Below, piece by piece: positions 1-15,500 of a stretch of DNA of 64,000 nucleotides. Each line of letters starts with the position of its first letter. Position 1 is the first letter of the stretch. Source of the stretch: Branchiostoma floridae (Eukaryota; Chordata; Leptocardii; Amphioxiformes; Branchiostomatidae); the NCBI RefSeq assembly GCF_000003815.2, contig NC_049982.1, forward strand, positions 27,583,061-27,647,060, written 5' to 3'. The notes beneath the pieces are model-generated. The model saw nothing but the letters and a program-made list of their open reading frames with translations, made no database searches and was not told the origin of the DNA. The position numbers were made by a program, and so were the translations under genes.

Positions 1-105
1 AATGTTTGCTCCATGGTAGGGGCATCTCGGTTGGGGTTGCGCCCATCTTTCTGCTGTTGGAGAACATAACACGAGGTCCAAAGTCATATCCAGTTACTTG
101 AGTAA
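1..105 (+). mobile_element. tRNA-derived SINE, truncated
   Basis: The stretch GGGGCATCTCGGTTGGGGTTG matches, in opposite orientation, the elements at 5975 and 14405. Left end lies outside the window. Confidence 0.55.
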
Positions 106-354
106 CTGCTTTTTTTGCGTATCTTCTTACCCTGGTGTCTTAGTTTCATCGACTTATAGTTGAATAAAGCTTATTTGCTCTCACATCCATCTAAACCTTC
201 CAACGCAGTTTATGAATGATCATACACTTTTGATAATTGTTGCACGATAGGTACCTTCAGTGTGGTCAGGAAGAGGTATACACTGCTCATCGCAGTATAA
301 GTGTTATTACTACAATCATTGTCTTTCTGAATAGTTTAATTGGTCAATTTACAG

Positions 355-510
355 ACGTGCAACCGCCTACCTTCAACAACAGCTGTCCGACAAGCCAAAC
401 TCTGTATGCAGACCCGGGGGAGACTACAGCAACAGTCACATGGACCGAACCTACCGCGACAGACAACGCAGGGGATCCACATGTGACCCTCGTTGAAGGA
501 AAAGGACCAG
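355..510 (+). CDS. Exon 1: HYR domain 1, first part
   Basis: Acceptor at 353-354, donor GT at 511-512, phase 1 to 1. The reading begins DVQPPTF and has the HYR pattern PP.F..SCP followed by [16 protein letters not shown] is an immunoglobulin-like adhesion fold of about 84 residues. It is the first exon seen in the window; its incoming phase shows that upstream exons exist. Confidence 0.8.
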
Positions 511-3500
511 GTACTTTGCTACATTTGCAACTTTACTGTTACTTTTTCTGCAGCGTTCGTAGTGGTGTTTGTAGCCATAGTTGTGTTTTAGCAACACAAG
601 GCCACACTGACTTAATTTTATGGATCACATCCGCGCACGCATTAACTTTTGCCTGAGTGTTTAAAATGTGGCCACATATGATTCAATAGTATCCATGCAC
701 TGTAAGTCAGCGATATGTTATGCAGAAGTAAGCATTTAAGTTATATACTATTCAAATAAGGCGATGCCCACACTAACTGGTGATATTGCATGGCAAAAGT
801 ATGGAGTCCATTAACCATAGTTTCTACACTGACATACTTTTTTTACATACATTTATAATTGTTCCATACAAATGTGATCAGAACAGCATCTTCAAGAGTC
901 AGGTGGGATTATATAGTTTGCGCACAAAGTAATGAAATATTAATCGTATCATATTCTGAATGAAAATTACCAAATTGGTCTTGCAGGATCTACCTTTGAC
1001 GAAGGAAAACATTCCATCAGGTACACTGCTGTGGACTCAGCAGGAGGCAACGCCGACTGCTCATTCGAGATTATAGTAAAAGGTAAGCTTCAATATTCAA
1101 AGTTATTTGGTGGTAAATACAATTCAACTTCAAATACGCTTAGAATAATGTTGATTTTTGAAACATACAGACTAGGGGTGGGTAAGCCTCCCGAAACGTT
1201 AACGGCTGCTGGTGTAATCTGTTCATTTTCGAATCGGTCCAACATCCGGTCCACAGCGACTTTTTTCAAGTCTGTTTTTTTTTCTGGTACCGTTCAATAA
1301 GAAAAACAGGTTTTCTACACACCCTAGCTTTCTTTTCGCTTGACTGTGTTTCAGCGGTATATTGCTCCACGTTGAACGCTCCAACTAGTGGCAAAATAAC
1401 GTGTGACCAAAACGACAGGCGGTATGGGACAACGTGCCAGTTCCAGTGTAACCGGGGGTACCAACTAGTTGGAAATGGCACAGCTTCTTGCGACAAAACT
1501 CAAGGCAACGTTGGATTCTGGACATCATCAGCTCCAAGTTGTGAGGGTATGCAGATCCTTTTTATAGAAAAATAATTTTGAACTGATTCGTAATAGTCAT
1601 ACTGCCCCAATGACCCACTAGAAGGTAAAGGGCTGGGTGAAGTGAGATAACTATGATGATAATAGATAGAAATACAAACAGATGAGAATGTTTTGGTCAA
1701 CAAAATTGGATATCAAATAACACCCCATAGGTAAGTTAAACACAAATAGTTGTCTAAATTTGCGAAGTAAGTATTTCGTTTTGTTGTTTGAAAATAAAAC
1801 TTTTAAGGCCCATACCTTTTTGACAAATTAAGGTAAATGTTTGAATGATGAACAGTTTGGTAATTTCTATAAAATTGGTATCTTCCTACCGATTCAAATT
1901 GAAAATACTGATGTATAAATTTTGCCCCTCCCTTGGAAAATTGATTTTTTGTTTTAATAGTGCATAATGAGTGCATAAAAAGATCATAAAATCATGCTGG
2001 ATGATGGAGTAAAGGCCCCTCTACTACCAAATTAGGACATTTTCTGTAAGGTGGGTGCAACGAAATCATATTTTTAGGACCTGGCTCTTGTACCAACAGG
2101 ACAAGCCGATGTCTGACATTAAAGATGTTGTCCTAGTTCAACTGATTTAATTTTTCTTGATATCATATTTGACTATAGCTGTAACATGCCCAAGTCTGGA
2201 CACCCCTACTCATGGGGTCAAGTCTGGATGCAACAAAGCACAGGAGGACTACAACACTATCTGTACCTTCTACTGCAACAAGGGATACAGACCAAAGATC
2301 AGCATTCAACGCACTTGTCAGCAGAATGGGACATGGTCTGGGGTGGATCTAACATGCACAGGTGAGGGTCAATGAAATATTTCGTCCTATTGTAAAACCC
2401 TTGTCCTGCTGAGCCCGTTTGTATACGGGATGGACATATTTAACACTTGTCATGCTTAGCTGTATTTTTATGAGTTTGGGGTATTTCTCATGTAAAAGAA
2501 GCATACCACTGCAAAGCCCATCGAATTAGGAAGTAAGTCTGCAGCAGCAGCACAGAAAAGGTGACGTTTTACTTATCTAATAAAGCCATCAGCTTTGGGA
2601 AGTTAAACTGACCAAAAAGCCAGCAGGACATGGGTATAATAAAACAAACAAAAGTCACAAGCTAGGGGACAGTCATTTTTCCTAGTAGTACATATTACAT
2701 ACATCCAACATCTATCTAATTACCAAATATCATGAAAATCCATCCAGAGGTTTTATAGTTGTATGCTGACCACAAATATCCGTAGACACAGACACAAACA
2801 ATTATGCCTCCCTTTTTTATTTAGATAATAAACATGCTATTTTTTAACGCTCATGACACTTCAGCTATAGCTGGATACAAGAGATGATAATTATGCTGAA
2901 TGCAAGCTAACTTACTGCGAGCTAAAGGCTATCTACAGCAGCAGCTATATAGCTATATTTGAATCACGATTTATGAATTTGTAATTGTTATCTGCAGTTG
3001 ACACATGTACACCCCTGAGCTCAATACAAAATGGCAACATCACCCAAAACGTGTGTACATCGAAGCCAAGCTACAACACCATGTGCACATATTCCTGCGA
3101 GGCCGGATATACCTTGACAGGTTCTCGCATCAACAAATGCCTAGAAGAAGGTCAATGGCAGAATAGAGATACTGTGTCCTGCCAAGGTATGCTGTGCATT
3201 GTCTTCTTTACAACTGTCAGTAGATAGGGGTTTGGACTAGGGACCCTATCCCACAAGACAGCATTTATCTACAGTAGCTCTTCTACTTTCTCTTCTACTC
3301 AACAGAAGCTAATTGACTCAGTTGCATCAACCACGCCTTTACTTTTGACTTACATTTGTTTCCCATTTGGTATCTAAAAGTTGCGTGAATCCTTTGCATA
3401 ACAATTAATAGGGCACAAACCTGCTTTTAAATAAGATCCCCTCAGTGTTATTGACGAAAAGTACCGGGTTCAACCTTAAACGTTTGACCGTTTTCAAAAT

Positions 3501-6500
3501 GAAGTCCATTTGCTTGAAAAATTTAGCTATCACTTGGATGTCTAGCATTTGTCGATATGTCAGTAGATAGGTTTGGCAAATTGTTTTGGCAAATATGATT
3601 TTTATAATATGTGCCTCATTTTCCACACGTATTCACTTTTACTGTTCGCATGGCTCTATCACAAATACACACCTGACATTTACATAACATATTAGAAAGC
3701 CTTAGTGTTGATTTGACTAATTTCTTCCGGCAAAAAATCAAATACTATTCCTGATTTGAATGCGATTATTTCAATATCTTGATATTCAAGGGAATTTGAA
3801 TATCATATCTACGTATCTAAGTACAATGCTAGTCTTTTAAGTATTGATTCTTAAACTTTGAACTGTTGACAGATGTGGCAAAGCCGGTGTTTCACGGATG
3901 TCCCGGGGACACCCACGTCACAGCTGACGGGGGAGAGGGAAGTGTCAACGTCACATGGACTACACCAATTGCAACAGATTCAACCGGTGATTTGCACCAC
4001 AGTTCCGTCCACGTTGACGACTTGTAGCCCCAATCCTGTAGTAATGTCAGCACTTATAAAAGTGTACATTAAAGGAAGAATTAATTGGAAACAATCTACT
4101 AATGCGACATCAGAATTCTCAAAGGCACACAAACTTTAGACAATACCAGTGAGCTAGTCTTTTATCTTTTTAATTTCAATTCATAGAAACTCGATAGCAA
4201 TTTTCTTTGTACATAACCAAGATTAGTGTTTTATTCAGGCGACGTTTCAAAGACTGTATGGCACCTTCCTGAGCACCTTCTGGCACCTACCTGAGTAATG
4301 CTGACTATATTAATGCTCTATTGCACACTGTAGCTAGATGTAATGTATTGGTTACTATTAATTTAGCATTCTTTTTAAAGAATTCATGGATTTATTAAAA
4401 CTCGTTTCTATTAGGTATTGCTCCTACTATTTCGGCGATGGGAGTGAAAACTGTGTTTACCGAGGGTTCACACCATGTGATCTACACTGCTGAAGATGGC
4501 GCTGGAAACAGAGCAAAATGCCAGTTTACCGTCATGGTCACAGGTAAGAATGAATAACCAATTTGTTAAAATACTATTCATACATAATCTTTATGCATTG
4601 AAGTTTCAGCTAGCGATCAATATGCCCCACATAGTGTAATTGGATAAAGATCTCTACTGTACATTTTTTGCCAAATCGAGCTATTAGTAAAGGTCATAGA
4701 AGGCAAAAAATCAAAGTTTTAATGCACAACAGTTGTAGCGGACTACTAGTACAATGGAAGGCAAAGCGTTGTCTAAGATTCCCGGATAGTTACATTAATC
4801 TAGTACAATCTATAGTGTCTATGCTATAACATATCGGTAATGTATAAGGTAAATATTTGTTTCCTTCTGAGTTTATAAGCTATAACATGTTATTAGAAGA
4901 CAAAATGTACAATGTAAGGTAAATAGGTATACATTATGAAACTGCCGGTTATCTACATCAATAAGGAACAATCTACATGTAAACACAATTTTCATGCTAC
5001 AAAATAGAAGACCAAATGTGCAATGCAAGGTAAAACGCTGTACAGTATGAGACTGCTGGTTATCTACATTAATACAGAACAATCTACATTTGAACACAGT
5101 TTGTATGCTACAAAATATTGATAGAAGACGCGGTGAACAAAGTTATGAATATTACTCATTTCAAGAAACCATTTTCACTTGATAGTGCACCGATGTAAAG
5201 CCCTTCCACCGCCATCGTTTGGTCAGTTCATCCACACCTGCAACAATTTGGAAGGAAGCAGTTGTAGTATGGAGTGTCACATGGGATATCGTCTCACCGG
5301 CTCTGCTACTAGAACCTGCGTCGTGACCAACAACGGTACAACAAGCTACTGGGACGGAGTGGAGACCAAATGCGACAGTAGGTTTACAAAGTAACTTAAG
5401 ATTTGAAAGTAACTGACATATGTTTACTTATTTTTTTCTTGTTTATTGCTGCTGGACAATATCTATCCCTTTATACACAGCAATGCTTCTGTCTGGTTCA
5501 TTGCTGATAGACAAATGAGTATAAACTTTATATACATAACGATATTTTTACGTTTATGACCGCATTATTAGCAGCGAAAATTTCCTGCAGTATGAAGTAG
5601 AACCAATCAGTGTTGTCCTGAAGAATGTGCCGGACGATCATTGAAACATAGACTGTGATTGTACTTGTACTGTGTCTTATGTACGCCAGAAGAATGCTTT
5701 AGTTGTGAGGATATAAAATGTACTGATGTTATCTGATACATTGTCTCTTGGCAGTTTACAGATGCAGCCCTCTGCCCAAGCCTACTCACGGGACCCTAAC
5801 CCCAACTAGTTGCTCTGGCCAGCCGGTAGCTGGCACACAGTGTAGCTTCCATTGTGAATCTGGTTTCGAGATGCAAAATGGCATCAACACGACACTCTGC
5901 AACGCAACAGGCCACTGGTCACCCAGTGTCTCCTCTACACCTTCGTGTAAAGGTTCGTTCTTTCGTTCAGACCGTTGTAGTGCCATAGTGTCATATAGTA
6001 CAGGGTTTCCGTGCTGTTTCTGTAACTGGGTATTTTTACAGGGATGGGTTGCTAGCTATTCCCCCTTAGATATCCTCGAGGTAGCTCTTTGAACATGAAG
6101 CCCCCATTTTACGTACCTTCAGAAGGTGGAGCCCCAACCGAATGCGGCCCATACCGAGATGTCCAATTCTTCAAGACCGGGATCTCCCAGTTACCGACTG
6201 CTTGAAACCAGGAGGCTGTGAGACTCCTACCAGTTAAGCTACAGGGTCATCCCTGAATGGCTTAGTGTTGACATGTATGAAGAGTATTTCAAATGCTTCA
6301 AATACATCGAAATCAGAAGTTAGTGTCTATCAAGAAGTGTGTAAAGACATATCATGAAGTATCAAAAATCAAATGAACTTGATATATTATTGATTTCAGT
6401 GAAATGTTACAAAATATCATGAAATATTATGAAGTATGAAAATCAAAATCAAATCAACTTAATATATTATTACTGTCTGTGTATTGTAGATGTTCAGCCA

Positions 6501-9500
6501 CCAGTCTTCACCAGCTGCCCAAGTGACGTGTATCGAGAGCCAGCAGCAGGGTTAGGGACTGTACTCGTGAATTGGGACAAACCAACAGTTATAGACAACA
6601 CGGCGGTAAGCATCGCGGTATCACCAAACGGTACAGAGCCGCCCACGGTCTTCTCTGTTGGGACACATATTATAACGTACACTGCAACGGACTCGGCTGG
6701 ACTGACAGCAACATGCAGTTTCATGGTCAACATCAGAGGTATACTTTTCATTTTCAAGTCATTTAACGTTTTCGACAATGGATAGAATCAATTTTCTGAA
6801 GATGTTCTCATTCACAGAAGAACGTGTCGAGTGGATATTATCAGAGCTCAACTACTACTAGTACTTGTTAGTGGTAGTATGATTGAAAATGCTGGTTGGA
6901 TTGATTGCAACCTTATTAGTGTCGTGTAATACAGAGCAAGTTACACGTGCCAATTACTCATTGCACTAATTACCATCGGGATGGCTCCTGAGGCGTCGCC
7001 AAAACTTTAATAGCAAACCACAAAGTTTGCCATGTGTTACATTCTAATTGTCGAAAATTGATTCAACAGACAACGAAAAACCAAACATCACTTGCCCGAA
7101 TGACGTTGAAGTAAAGACCAGTACCGTGCCCGTTGAAGTCACGTGGGCTCTGCCAGTCGCTGTGGTATGTATCTTTGACATGTGAGATAAAGTGTTGTAC
7201 TAAATTAGATACTTACATGTAGTGTATGCTATATGAAGTCATGTTGTGTTTAGCTCCTTTCTGGAAGTAGAAGAAGACGAAAAGCCCCCTTTTTATATAT
7301 GTTATTAGACCTACTTTCTGTATGTCATGTCGGAAAGTTAGTGAAAGCCTTGGTGACATTTTAAACAATTCGTTTTGTTTCTCGTCGTCGTAAAATGAAA
7401 TGCGTTTCGTCGCCCACAGCGTTTGTCATCTTTACAAATTCTTTCTTATACCGGTAATGTCTTATATTGACGTCTCCCTGCAACTAGGGGTTTAGTACTA
7501 AACTCCAGCGTTTCTTATTGCAATGAGCAAGTTGAAACATGAAATGAGCGCAAGTTCTCCTCAGTAACGTTACTCATAAAGTTACTCAAAGATTTTACTT
7601 ATCAGCGTCTCCATAGCAGAAAGTTCTCTTTTGAGCCGATGAAAGTTTTTTTTTGCAAAACTTGCCTGCTTGGGGTACATATACAAGGACACTGTTGATA
7701 TGTATTACATTGTATCATTATCACTTTAAATAATCTGTATATATCCATCCATTAGTCAGATATTTACCATTATCAAATCTTTTGTTTGATTCTTTCTGAT
7801 TGTTGAGGTTGAATCATCAAAGCTATTGATATTACGTATCTTGAATGTAAGTTCATCTGTGATGGTAGTCAACATTATGTTACAATTTTGATACCTTATA
7901 TCAGTACACATAATAAATTTAGTGCTTGCCAACAAGCTTTCGATCAGTCCTCCGATCCTTATCATGTTGAAATGACCCAAAGCCTAAGTCACACATCCAG
8001 ACAGAAGGTGTGACGTCAGCAAAGGGTCAAAGGTGTTTGGCAGTCGGTATCGGCCCCCGTCTTGGTTGAGGGAAGGTTGAAGATAACGAATCAATGTGAA
8101 CCGCTAACAATTCATTATTGCTTTCAGGATAATTCTGAGGAACGGCCAACAGTCACTTCCCTAAGCCACTTTGACCCTGGTGACGACTTCCGGTACGGAC
8201 CAGAGCTTATAGCGTACGAAGCAACTGACGGGTCCGGAAACCGTGCGACATGTACCTTCAAGGTCTTGGTAAAAGGTAAGTGTTTATATAAATGTATGAC
8301 AATTCTATGTCTTATATAATTACTTCTTATAACCTTAGACCTTAGTCCGATTAATGTTTGAGTAAGATAAACAAAGTAGTCATTTCGTAGGGTAGACCAC
8401 GTGAATGTGAACGTAACCATATTTCATTGCAAATGTTACATTTCTAGTTACAAGCTATGATGAGATGTGAGAAACCTTATACCTTGTGGATAACTCTTTT
8501 CCATTCTCGTCATCCTACCTATGCAGTTCTTGCTTGTTTTCTAATGACAATGTTTCTAATGAAAAGTAAGTATTAGTAACTTTTACATGACCTGTGCTGT
8601 GACATGGAACCACATGACATGATACTTTTATTTCAGCAACTGACTGTCCATCATTAAATGTACCAGCCAATGGCGCTCTTGTGTGCGGCATTTGGTTCTT
8701 TGGCACATATTGTAATCCGAACTGCGAGGGAAGCGATGACTTTCCAGCGGGTTACACGCCGTCTACCTACGTCTGCGATACATCAGGGACCTGGCTCACC
8801 AGCCTTGATAGAGATGCCCCACCCGCGAGGGTGCCAATACCAGACTGTAGTGGTAAATATGTTCTCCAATATTCTATACTAAAACCTCCTACGCAGGACA
8901 TCCAACGGCGAAACCGCCTGTTTGGATGTACCCTGCTTTCTCAACCGTCACTCGTAGTTCCCGTGGCCGTCGCCACAAACCAGCTGTCAGCTAATCGCAG
9001 TCTATTACCTTTTAGTTTTCGAAAGGGCCCTCGCATGTATAAGGGTAAGCTCATTAATATTTATAAGCAGGGTGGTCAGGTGGTTTCGTCGTTCGTTGTC
9101 CCTGCGTAGGAGGATGCTATATTTAAAGTCATGTTAAAACTCGATGAATAACTGATATTGTTGATGGTTATTTTACATCAATATCTATTTTGGCTTGGTC
9201 ATGGGATCCTAGGACTGTGAGCATTACCCAAATCAAAATGTATAAATAGCTCGTGCCGTAAACGAATTTCGATTGTTACATAAGGAAAACGTAGAACTTT
9301 ATATGATTATCAAGAACAGAGCCATGTTATATCGAATAAAAAGGCACACATAAGGCAACTTATTTTTCGTATCTTTATTCATAACCAAGACATAACAAAC
9401 ACAGCCGACGTTAAGTTGACTGTCTGTCACCTTCCTCAGTGCAATGCTGGCTGGTACTATTCCACACTGCAGCTAGGTGTCGCTGCTAACAATTCGGTCC

Positions 9501-12500
9501 CAAACGTAGAGAACTGTCAAGTATGTCACACTTAAGCTGCAGTGTGGAATGGTACCAGAGTACCCCCATGCATTAATTCTTGGTCGGAAGTCCTCCTAGG
9601 AGATGGAAACTCCAGATAACAAACCTGCCTCTACTGGGGCCGTCCTACACGTGGTATGCAGTTCTTTTCCCTGTGAGACTTAGTGCGCCAGTAGACGATA
9701 GGACGCACTTAAAAAGTCATGTGCAGGCCAGGCAAACGACGAGTTACTGCCTGCCTACCATTGTTTTCCTAGACAGATGGAAAAACTATGTGAAAAACCC
9801 AAATAAAGAAATAAAGGATGCCAACAACAACCTGAGGAAGGTGACAGACGGTTATGTTAACATTAGCTGTAATGTTATGACTTCGTTTTGTACAAAGTAC
9901 CTTGTTATCTAGTGATGTAGTGAGTCGCCAACCTAATGAAATTATTATGGTACTAATCATGATGTATGCGAATTACAGAAACATCACCACCCACCGCAGA
10001 TAGGCAAGGCTACATCAACTTCTACTACAGCGGGAACTGCAGTGACCCTGCTGTACAGCAGCAAATCAAGATCAGCTTTATCGATGAGGTCACCAAACGA
10101 TTCTATGTAGTTTGTAGACATGCGCTGATAAGGGACAGAGACAGCGGAGGATGCACCATTAAGCAAGTTTTCGTAAGTATATGCGCAGTAAATTTTTGCA
10201 GCCCCTCAAACTAACTCTTATCTCTTACTTTATCTATGTTACTGTATGATATGCGAGAACAAAATTTGGTACTAAATGTTAATTTTGTATAAAGTGTCAT
10301 CTGTGACAGGAATCGACGTAGAAAAAAAACTTGAAACGCTATTTCCGTACACAATGTAAAGCGCTTACCAACAACCTTTCTTTCTATCAGTCCTCTGATC
10401 TTTCTCAAATTAGAATGATTCGAAGATAATGTCACGTGAACTGGGTGGAGTGTGACGTCAAAGGGTCAAAGGGGCCAGGTAGAATTAAATTGACAAATCT
10501 TCATTTAGGCCATCGGCCATTTCTCAACAGAGACGGGGCCGATACCAATTGCCAGGCAATTTTGACTCATTGCTGTCTTCACATTATCACTCAGGTCACG
10601 TGACATTGGCTTCTGGTCATTTCAAGTTGAGAGGAATCAGCGGAGGAATTGTTTCATTTCTTTTCTATGACCATGTGACACTCTGTCTTTGAAATTAAAA
10701 TTTTACAACAATATCATTGCTACAAAAGGTCTCCGTTCAGAATCTGTATATTTTGAATTTATACGACGTAGGTGACTTGTGGAACACGTTCGTGGCGTTC
10801 GCTTTGGCAATCTCTGTCGAGGATGGTACGGCAGGCCCCCGACGAAGTACGCATTGAATTTACACTCACCGTTGCAGCTGGAAACACAACTGACAACCAG
10901 ACAGCTTCTGAGTCATTAGAATCCACACTTGCCACAATGGAAAGTCTGTTGGAGAGTCTTCAAAATGCAACTGATTCGGGAGAACTGCAGCTGGAAGTGG
11001 ACGGGGAAACGTTGGGAGCTGTTCCTAATTCCCTACAAGCAAGCGAGTTGGTGTTGACTTGTCCAACGGGAATGGCGTGGAACAATGACACAAAGAGATG
11101 CGGTAAGTCATGATAAGGAGGTTTCGTAGTCACTTTGTGTTTGTGACGATGGGGAATGTGTCCACACTTTCACTATTGGCATCTTAATGATATTAGGCAC
11201 GTCGACACTAACAGTAGTAGTTGCGATAAAAGTATTCAAAGATTACATGTAGATGCAGGAAGTGGCAGATCAGTGTTGATAAAACTACTCATAAATCAAT
11301 CGTGACATAGAGTCCATGGATTAGACAGAAAATTCATGTTTATGGTCTGTATATTCATGATTATCTATTTTCAATATATATAAATGCTAGTTTCATATGG
11401 CGTTGTAATGAGAGGTTGTGTTTAGGCCTGTTACCAATGATTGCTTTACACCCCCCTCTTCCCATTCATATATCTTACCAGCTAGGTAAATATCTGCGGA
11501 GAATCCCCTCGCAGTACCATTCTCAATCGCTCCATACCATGTTGTTTCCAAGAGTGTCCCTTCTTTTAAACTAAACTTATTATGCATATTCTCTATTTCA
11601 GTCGGCTGCCCATCAGGCTTTTACTTCGATGAACACAACGACACATGTGTGGACTGCCCTCTTGGCTCGTACCAAGACCAACATAACCAACTGTCTTGCA
11701 AGGCGTGCCCAAATGCGACATGGACGGAAGATATTGGCAGCAAAAATGACACCTACTGTAAAGGTGAGTAACTGTTTATACTGCATGGACCTAACTATAA
11801 AAGTGTACGACGTATAAGAGGACTTGAACAACTAAGAAGAGGTAAACACACATACTAAAGTATTCATACTGCTATTTATATTATGTGAGAAATAGTTTTT
11901 ACAATTTTGCTGATGTACACATACCTATCATTAGAATTTGAATTTAGCAAGAAAGCTGCTATTTTATAGAATACTTTATGTACTTTAACCATTATCATAT
12001 TTATCTCATCATGAAAGTTCATCTGTGTTAGTATATGCCATCATAAACAAAGACTGGAGTTAGCAAAACACTAACTAGAGTTGTAACCCAATCTTTCACT
12101 GATTACGTTTGCTAGCCTTTTACAAATGTAGCGGAGAGAGACGGTGAACGACATAGGTTATCTGGCACTTGAAGATTGAGGTTTGGTTTTGTAATTTTCA
12201 GTCATCATTTCTAATCTTTCATCTTACCAGAAATCTGCCAGGCAGGGCGGTACTCCTCCTCAGGAGTCCAACCCTGTACAGAGTGCCCTCTTGGAACGTA
12301 CCAGACAGATATAGGCAGTACATCCTGCCTATCGTGTCCTTCAGCTCAAACTACAAATACTACATCTGCAACGTCTGATTCATTTTGCTTCGGTAGGTAT
12401 TTTCATACTACTAGAAGTATTGTTTGCTTCTGTTCGATCGTGTTATGACACATATTGGTAACTACATGACAGCTATGTGCTCAACATCCCATTTTAATGG

Positions 12501-15500
12501 GATAATTGCTGGAAAGAGATGACAAAGATTTGGTTCTTAACTATTTTCTAAAAGATGCAGAGCACCTCGTATCCTGTTAACAGTTGGCTAATATTAGCAC
12601 ATTGTCAGAGAAGCCCTTCAAATTACACAATATAATACACATTGGAATGTAGGCTGAACTGAACTGAACTGATGTAGGCACATTGTCATTGGTATAACAG
12701 TTGAAACTTATATTTTGCTTGTCTTCAGGTATATGCAAAGCTGGACATTTCTCCACCAATGGCCTGGCTCCCTGTACACCGTGTCCACTAGGGGAATATC
12801 AGCCTACAGAGCAGAGCACATCTTGTCTTCAGTGTCCACTCGGGTACACTACAGCATCAAATGCCTCGGAAAGCAGCACAGACTGTTTCAGTAAGTGCAC
12901 CAGTGTGCTAATTCGTATCTCATTCTGTCTCAATGTCGTATGTCATTGTCTACTACGCATGTTATAAACTAATGTTGTCAAGATCATGCTATGTTTAAAA
13001 TATGTTGCAAGCTCCGATTTTTTTATTTCTATTAGCTTTAAAACTTACACCCGGAGCCAATTTTATTGGATCGGCAAGACACTGGATAAGAAAGCTATTT
13101 GTACACAGCACACACCAGAGTTTTATTCAAGACGAACTGCTACATGTTACCTTCCTCAGGGCGATTCTGATAGGTAGTGTTACACTGTGCAGGTAGGTGT
13201 CGCTGCTAACAGATGCGGCCCCAAACGTAAACTTTCACAAATATTAACACATATCCGTAGAAAGGTGGCCATGCGGTATTTATCATTAGAGGCTTTAGAG
13301 GCTTTATTTCGTCCATTAGCAGAGAGATACAAACATGAGGCTCCATACAGCCCTCAAACATTCTGGGTGTCATTCAATACATGACAGTGTAATCAATAAT
13401 TTTTTTGGACCTTTGGTATTCTTTTAAGGTTAAACTTTAAAATTAGTCACCGATACTATGTATGTAATTTGATATTCATTAATCACAAACATTGTTTCAA
13501 CCAACAGATATTGATGACTGTGTTTCATCTCCGTGTATCAACAACGGTACTTGCTCGGACAGAATCAACGCGTACCTGTGTCACTGCCTGGACGGATTTG
13601 TAGGTATGCTGTGTGTTATATCTGTCAACATGTGATGCCAACGGTTCCAGGCCTTAGGGCGTGGTCACTAAGTTTTGACACTTTGAATGACAAAAATGTA
13701 CGTCTCCTGCAAAGTTCAATTATCTTGGTGCACAAATTGCATGCTGTTTTGGATCCATATCAGTAAAATCGTACGACGACCGCACGATCTATGTGACGGC
13801 GCCCTTAATGTTAAGGCTTCTTAAAGTCCTGTCATAATGATTAAAGTTTTCGTAAGATCGTCGAAGTCGTGCGATCTTAAAGTTATCATATTCTTGAAAT
13901 AACCGTAAGTGTGCCACACGAATTTTTGCTGTCTTAGTACAGAAAAAGCTATTGGCGCTTGCCTCTGTTACATGCACTGTCTGCTTGAAATCAAAATCGT
14001 ATGACGAATCAGATGCTTACTTCAAACAGTTTAATTTTATTATTAGGCTGCTTAGATTGAGCTTTAAGCTGCCTTCATTTGGCCTTAGTCCTCACAGCAA
14101 GATATGCAATTGTCTGGTCAGTTTTGCTCTTGCTAAATCAGGAATAATATCAAATCAACCATGTTCCTTTTCGCAGGTAACGATTGTGAGACAGATATTG
14201 ACGAGTGCTCGTCTGGCCCCTGTGTGAATGGATCCTGTACAGACGAGATAGACGGTTACACCTGCGTCTGCTACCTGGGATTTACGGGAGAGGACTGCTC
14301 AACAGATATTGACTACTGTGAAGTTAACCCCTGTTCCAACGGGGCACAATGCGTCGATGGTGTTGATTCCTTCAGGTATGTGTAAAGTTATCCTGCCTTG
14401 CACTGTGGGCCTTCATTTTCTTTCAGCCCCTTGTAGTGCCATGTGGGAATTTTCCTTACTGTGTCAGTAGAAGGGTATATTTACAGGGATATGCTTCCCT
14501 TCCCCTTTAACGTGCTCGAGGTACCTTATTGATTACGGGACTCCATTCTACGTCCCTCCCGAAAGACGGATGCAACCCTAACCGAGATGCCTTACCCAGG
14601 ATTGAACCGGGGTCTCCCAGTTACCAAGTAATTGGAACCTGAGGAGCTCAACTTTGAGGCTGCTATTAATTGTGCTACAGGAACATCCATATCGTTGACC
14701 TTACTATACATATAGTACACTCTGGTATCATACAATGTATGTTACTTCAATTTTGTAGACAGGTCAAAGGCTTTATTTTTTAGTTTTCAAATCTGTACCG
14801 TTTGGTTTTGTTGAATAAACGAGCTTATCTACGAAACAAGCATCTTCGAATCGTGAAAAATGAACTGATTGTCATGTAAACAACGAGGAGTAGAGTAACT
14901 GCAATGAATTTTCGATACCTCTGAATATGTTTTTATAGGTGTGATTGCCTAAGTGGCTACAGTGGCGTGTTGTGCGACGTAGAAGTAAACGAGTGTGAAC
15001 CCAGTCCATGTGAAAACAATGCAACCTGTAGTGACCTGGTGGGCAGCTATGTTTGCAACTGCAATCCAGGATATACAGGTAATAAGCAACTACATGCATA
15101 TCAGAAAACAAAATACTGCATGTATATTCTTTCATACCTTTTGAAACGAAGTTGGAATCCTGCTGTGTACATGGTGATGTGTACATGATGATGCGTACAT
15201 TGAAATATTGCAATACATAGAGAGCTGACAGTAGTATAAAACGTGGTCCTTCTAACATGTTCGCATAGATTATGCTAATGGTATGAGTTATTCACACCTA
15301 AAAGAGAAAACGACAACCATAGAATTACAACCATAAATTATCACTGAACAGAATATATTTTGGTCAGTATTTACTCCCGTTTCATGGTCAAAACAATGCG
15401 TGATTTTTTGACAGTCAAATTTCTGGATGCTATAGTGAATGAGACGTCACTTATTGTTTCCAGGAACACATTGTGAACAGAACATCGATGACTGCGACGT

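Noticed and set aside
1266..1496. Minus-strand frame opposite CCP exon 3
   Set aside because: Antisense shadow with no splice or domain support.
13764..14010. TCGTACGAC words that looked like inverted ends
   Set aside because: The words are not consistently inverted and I could not pair the arms; may be an eroded element but not supported.
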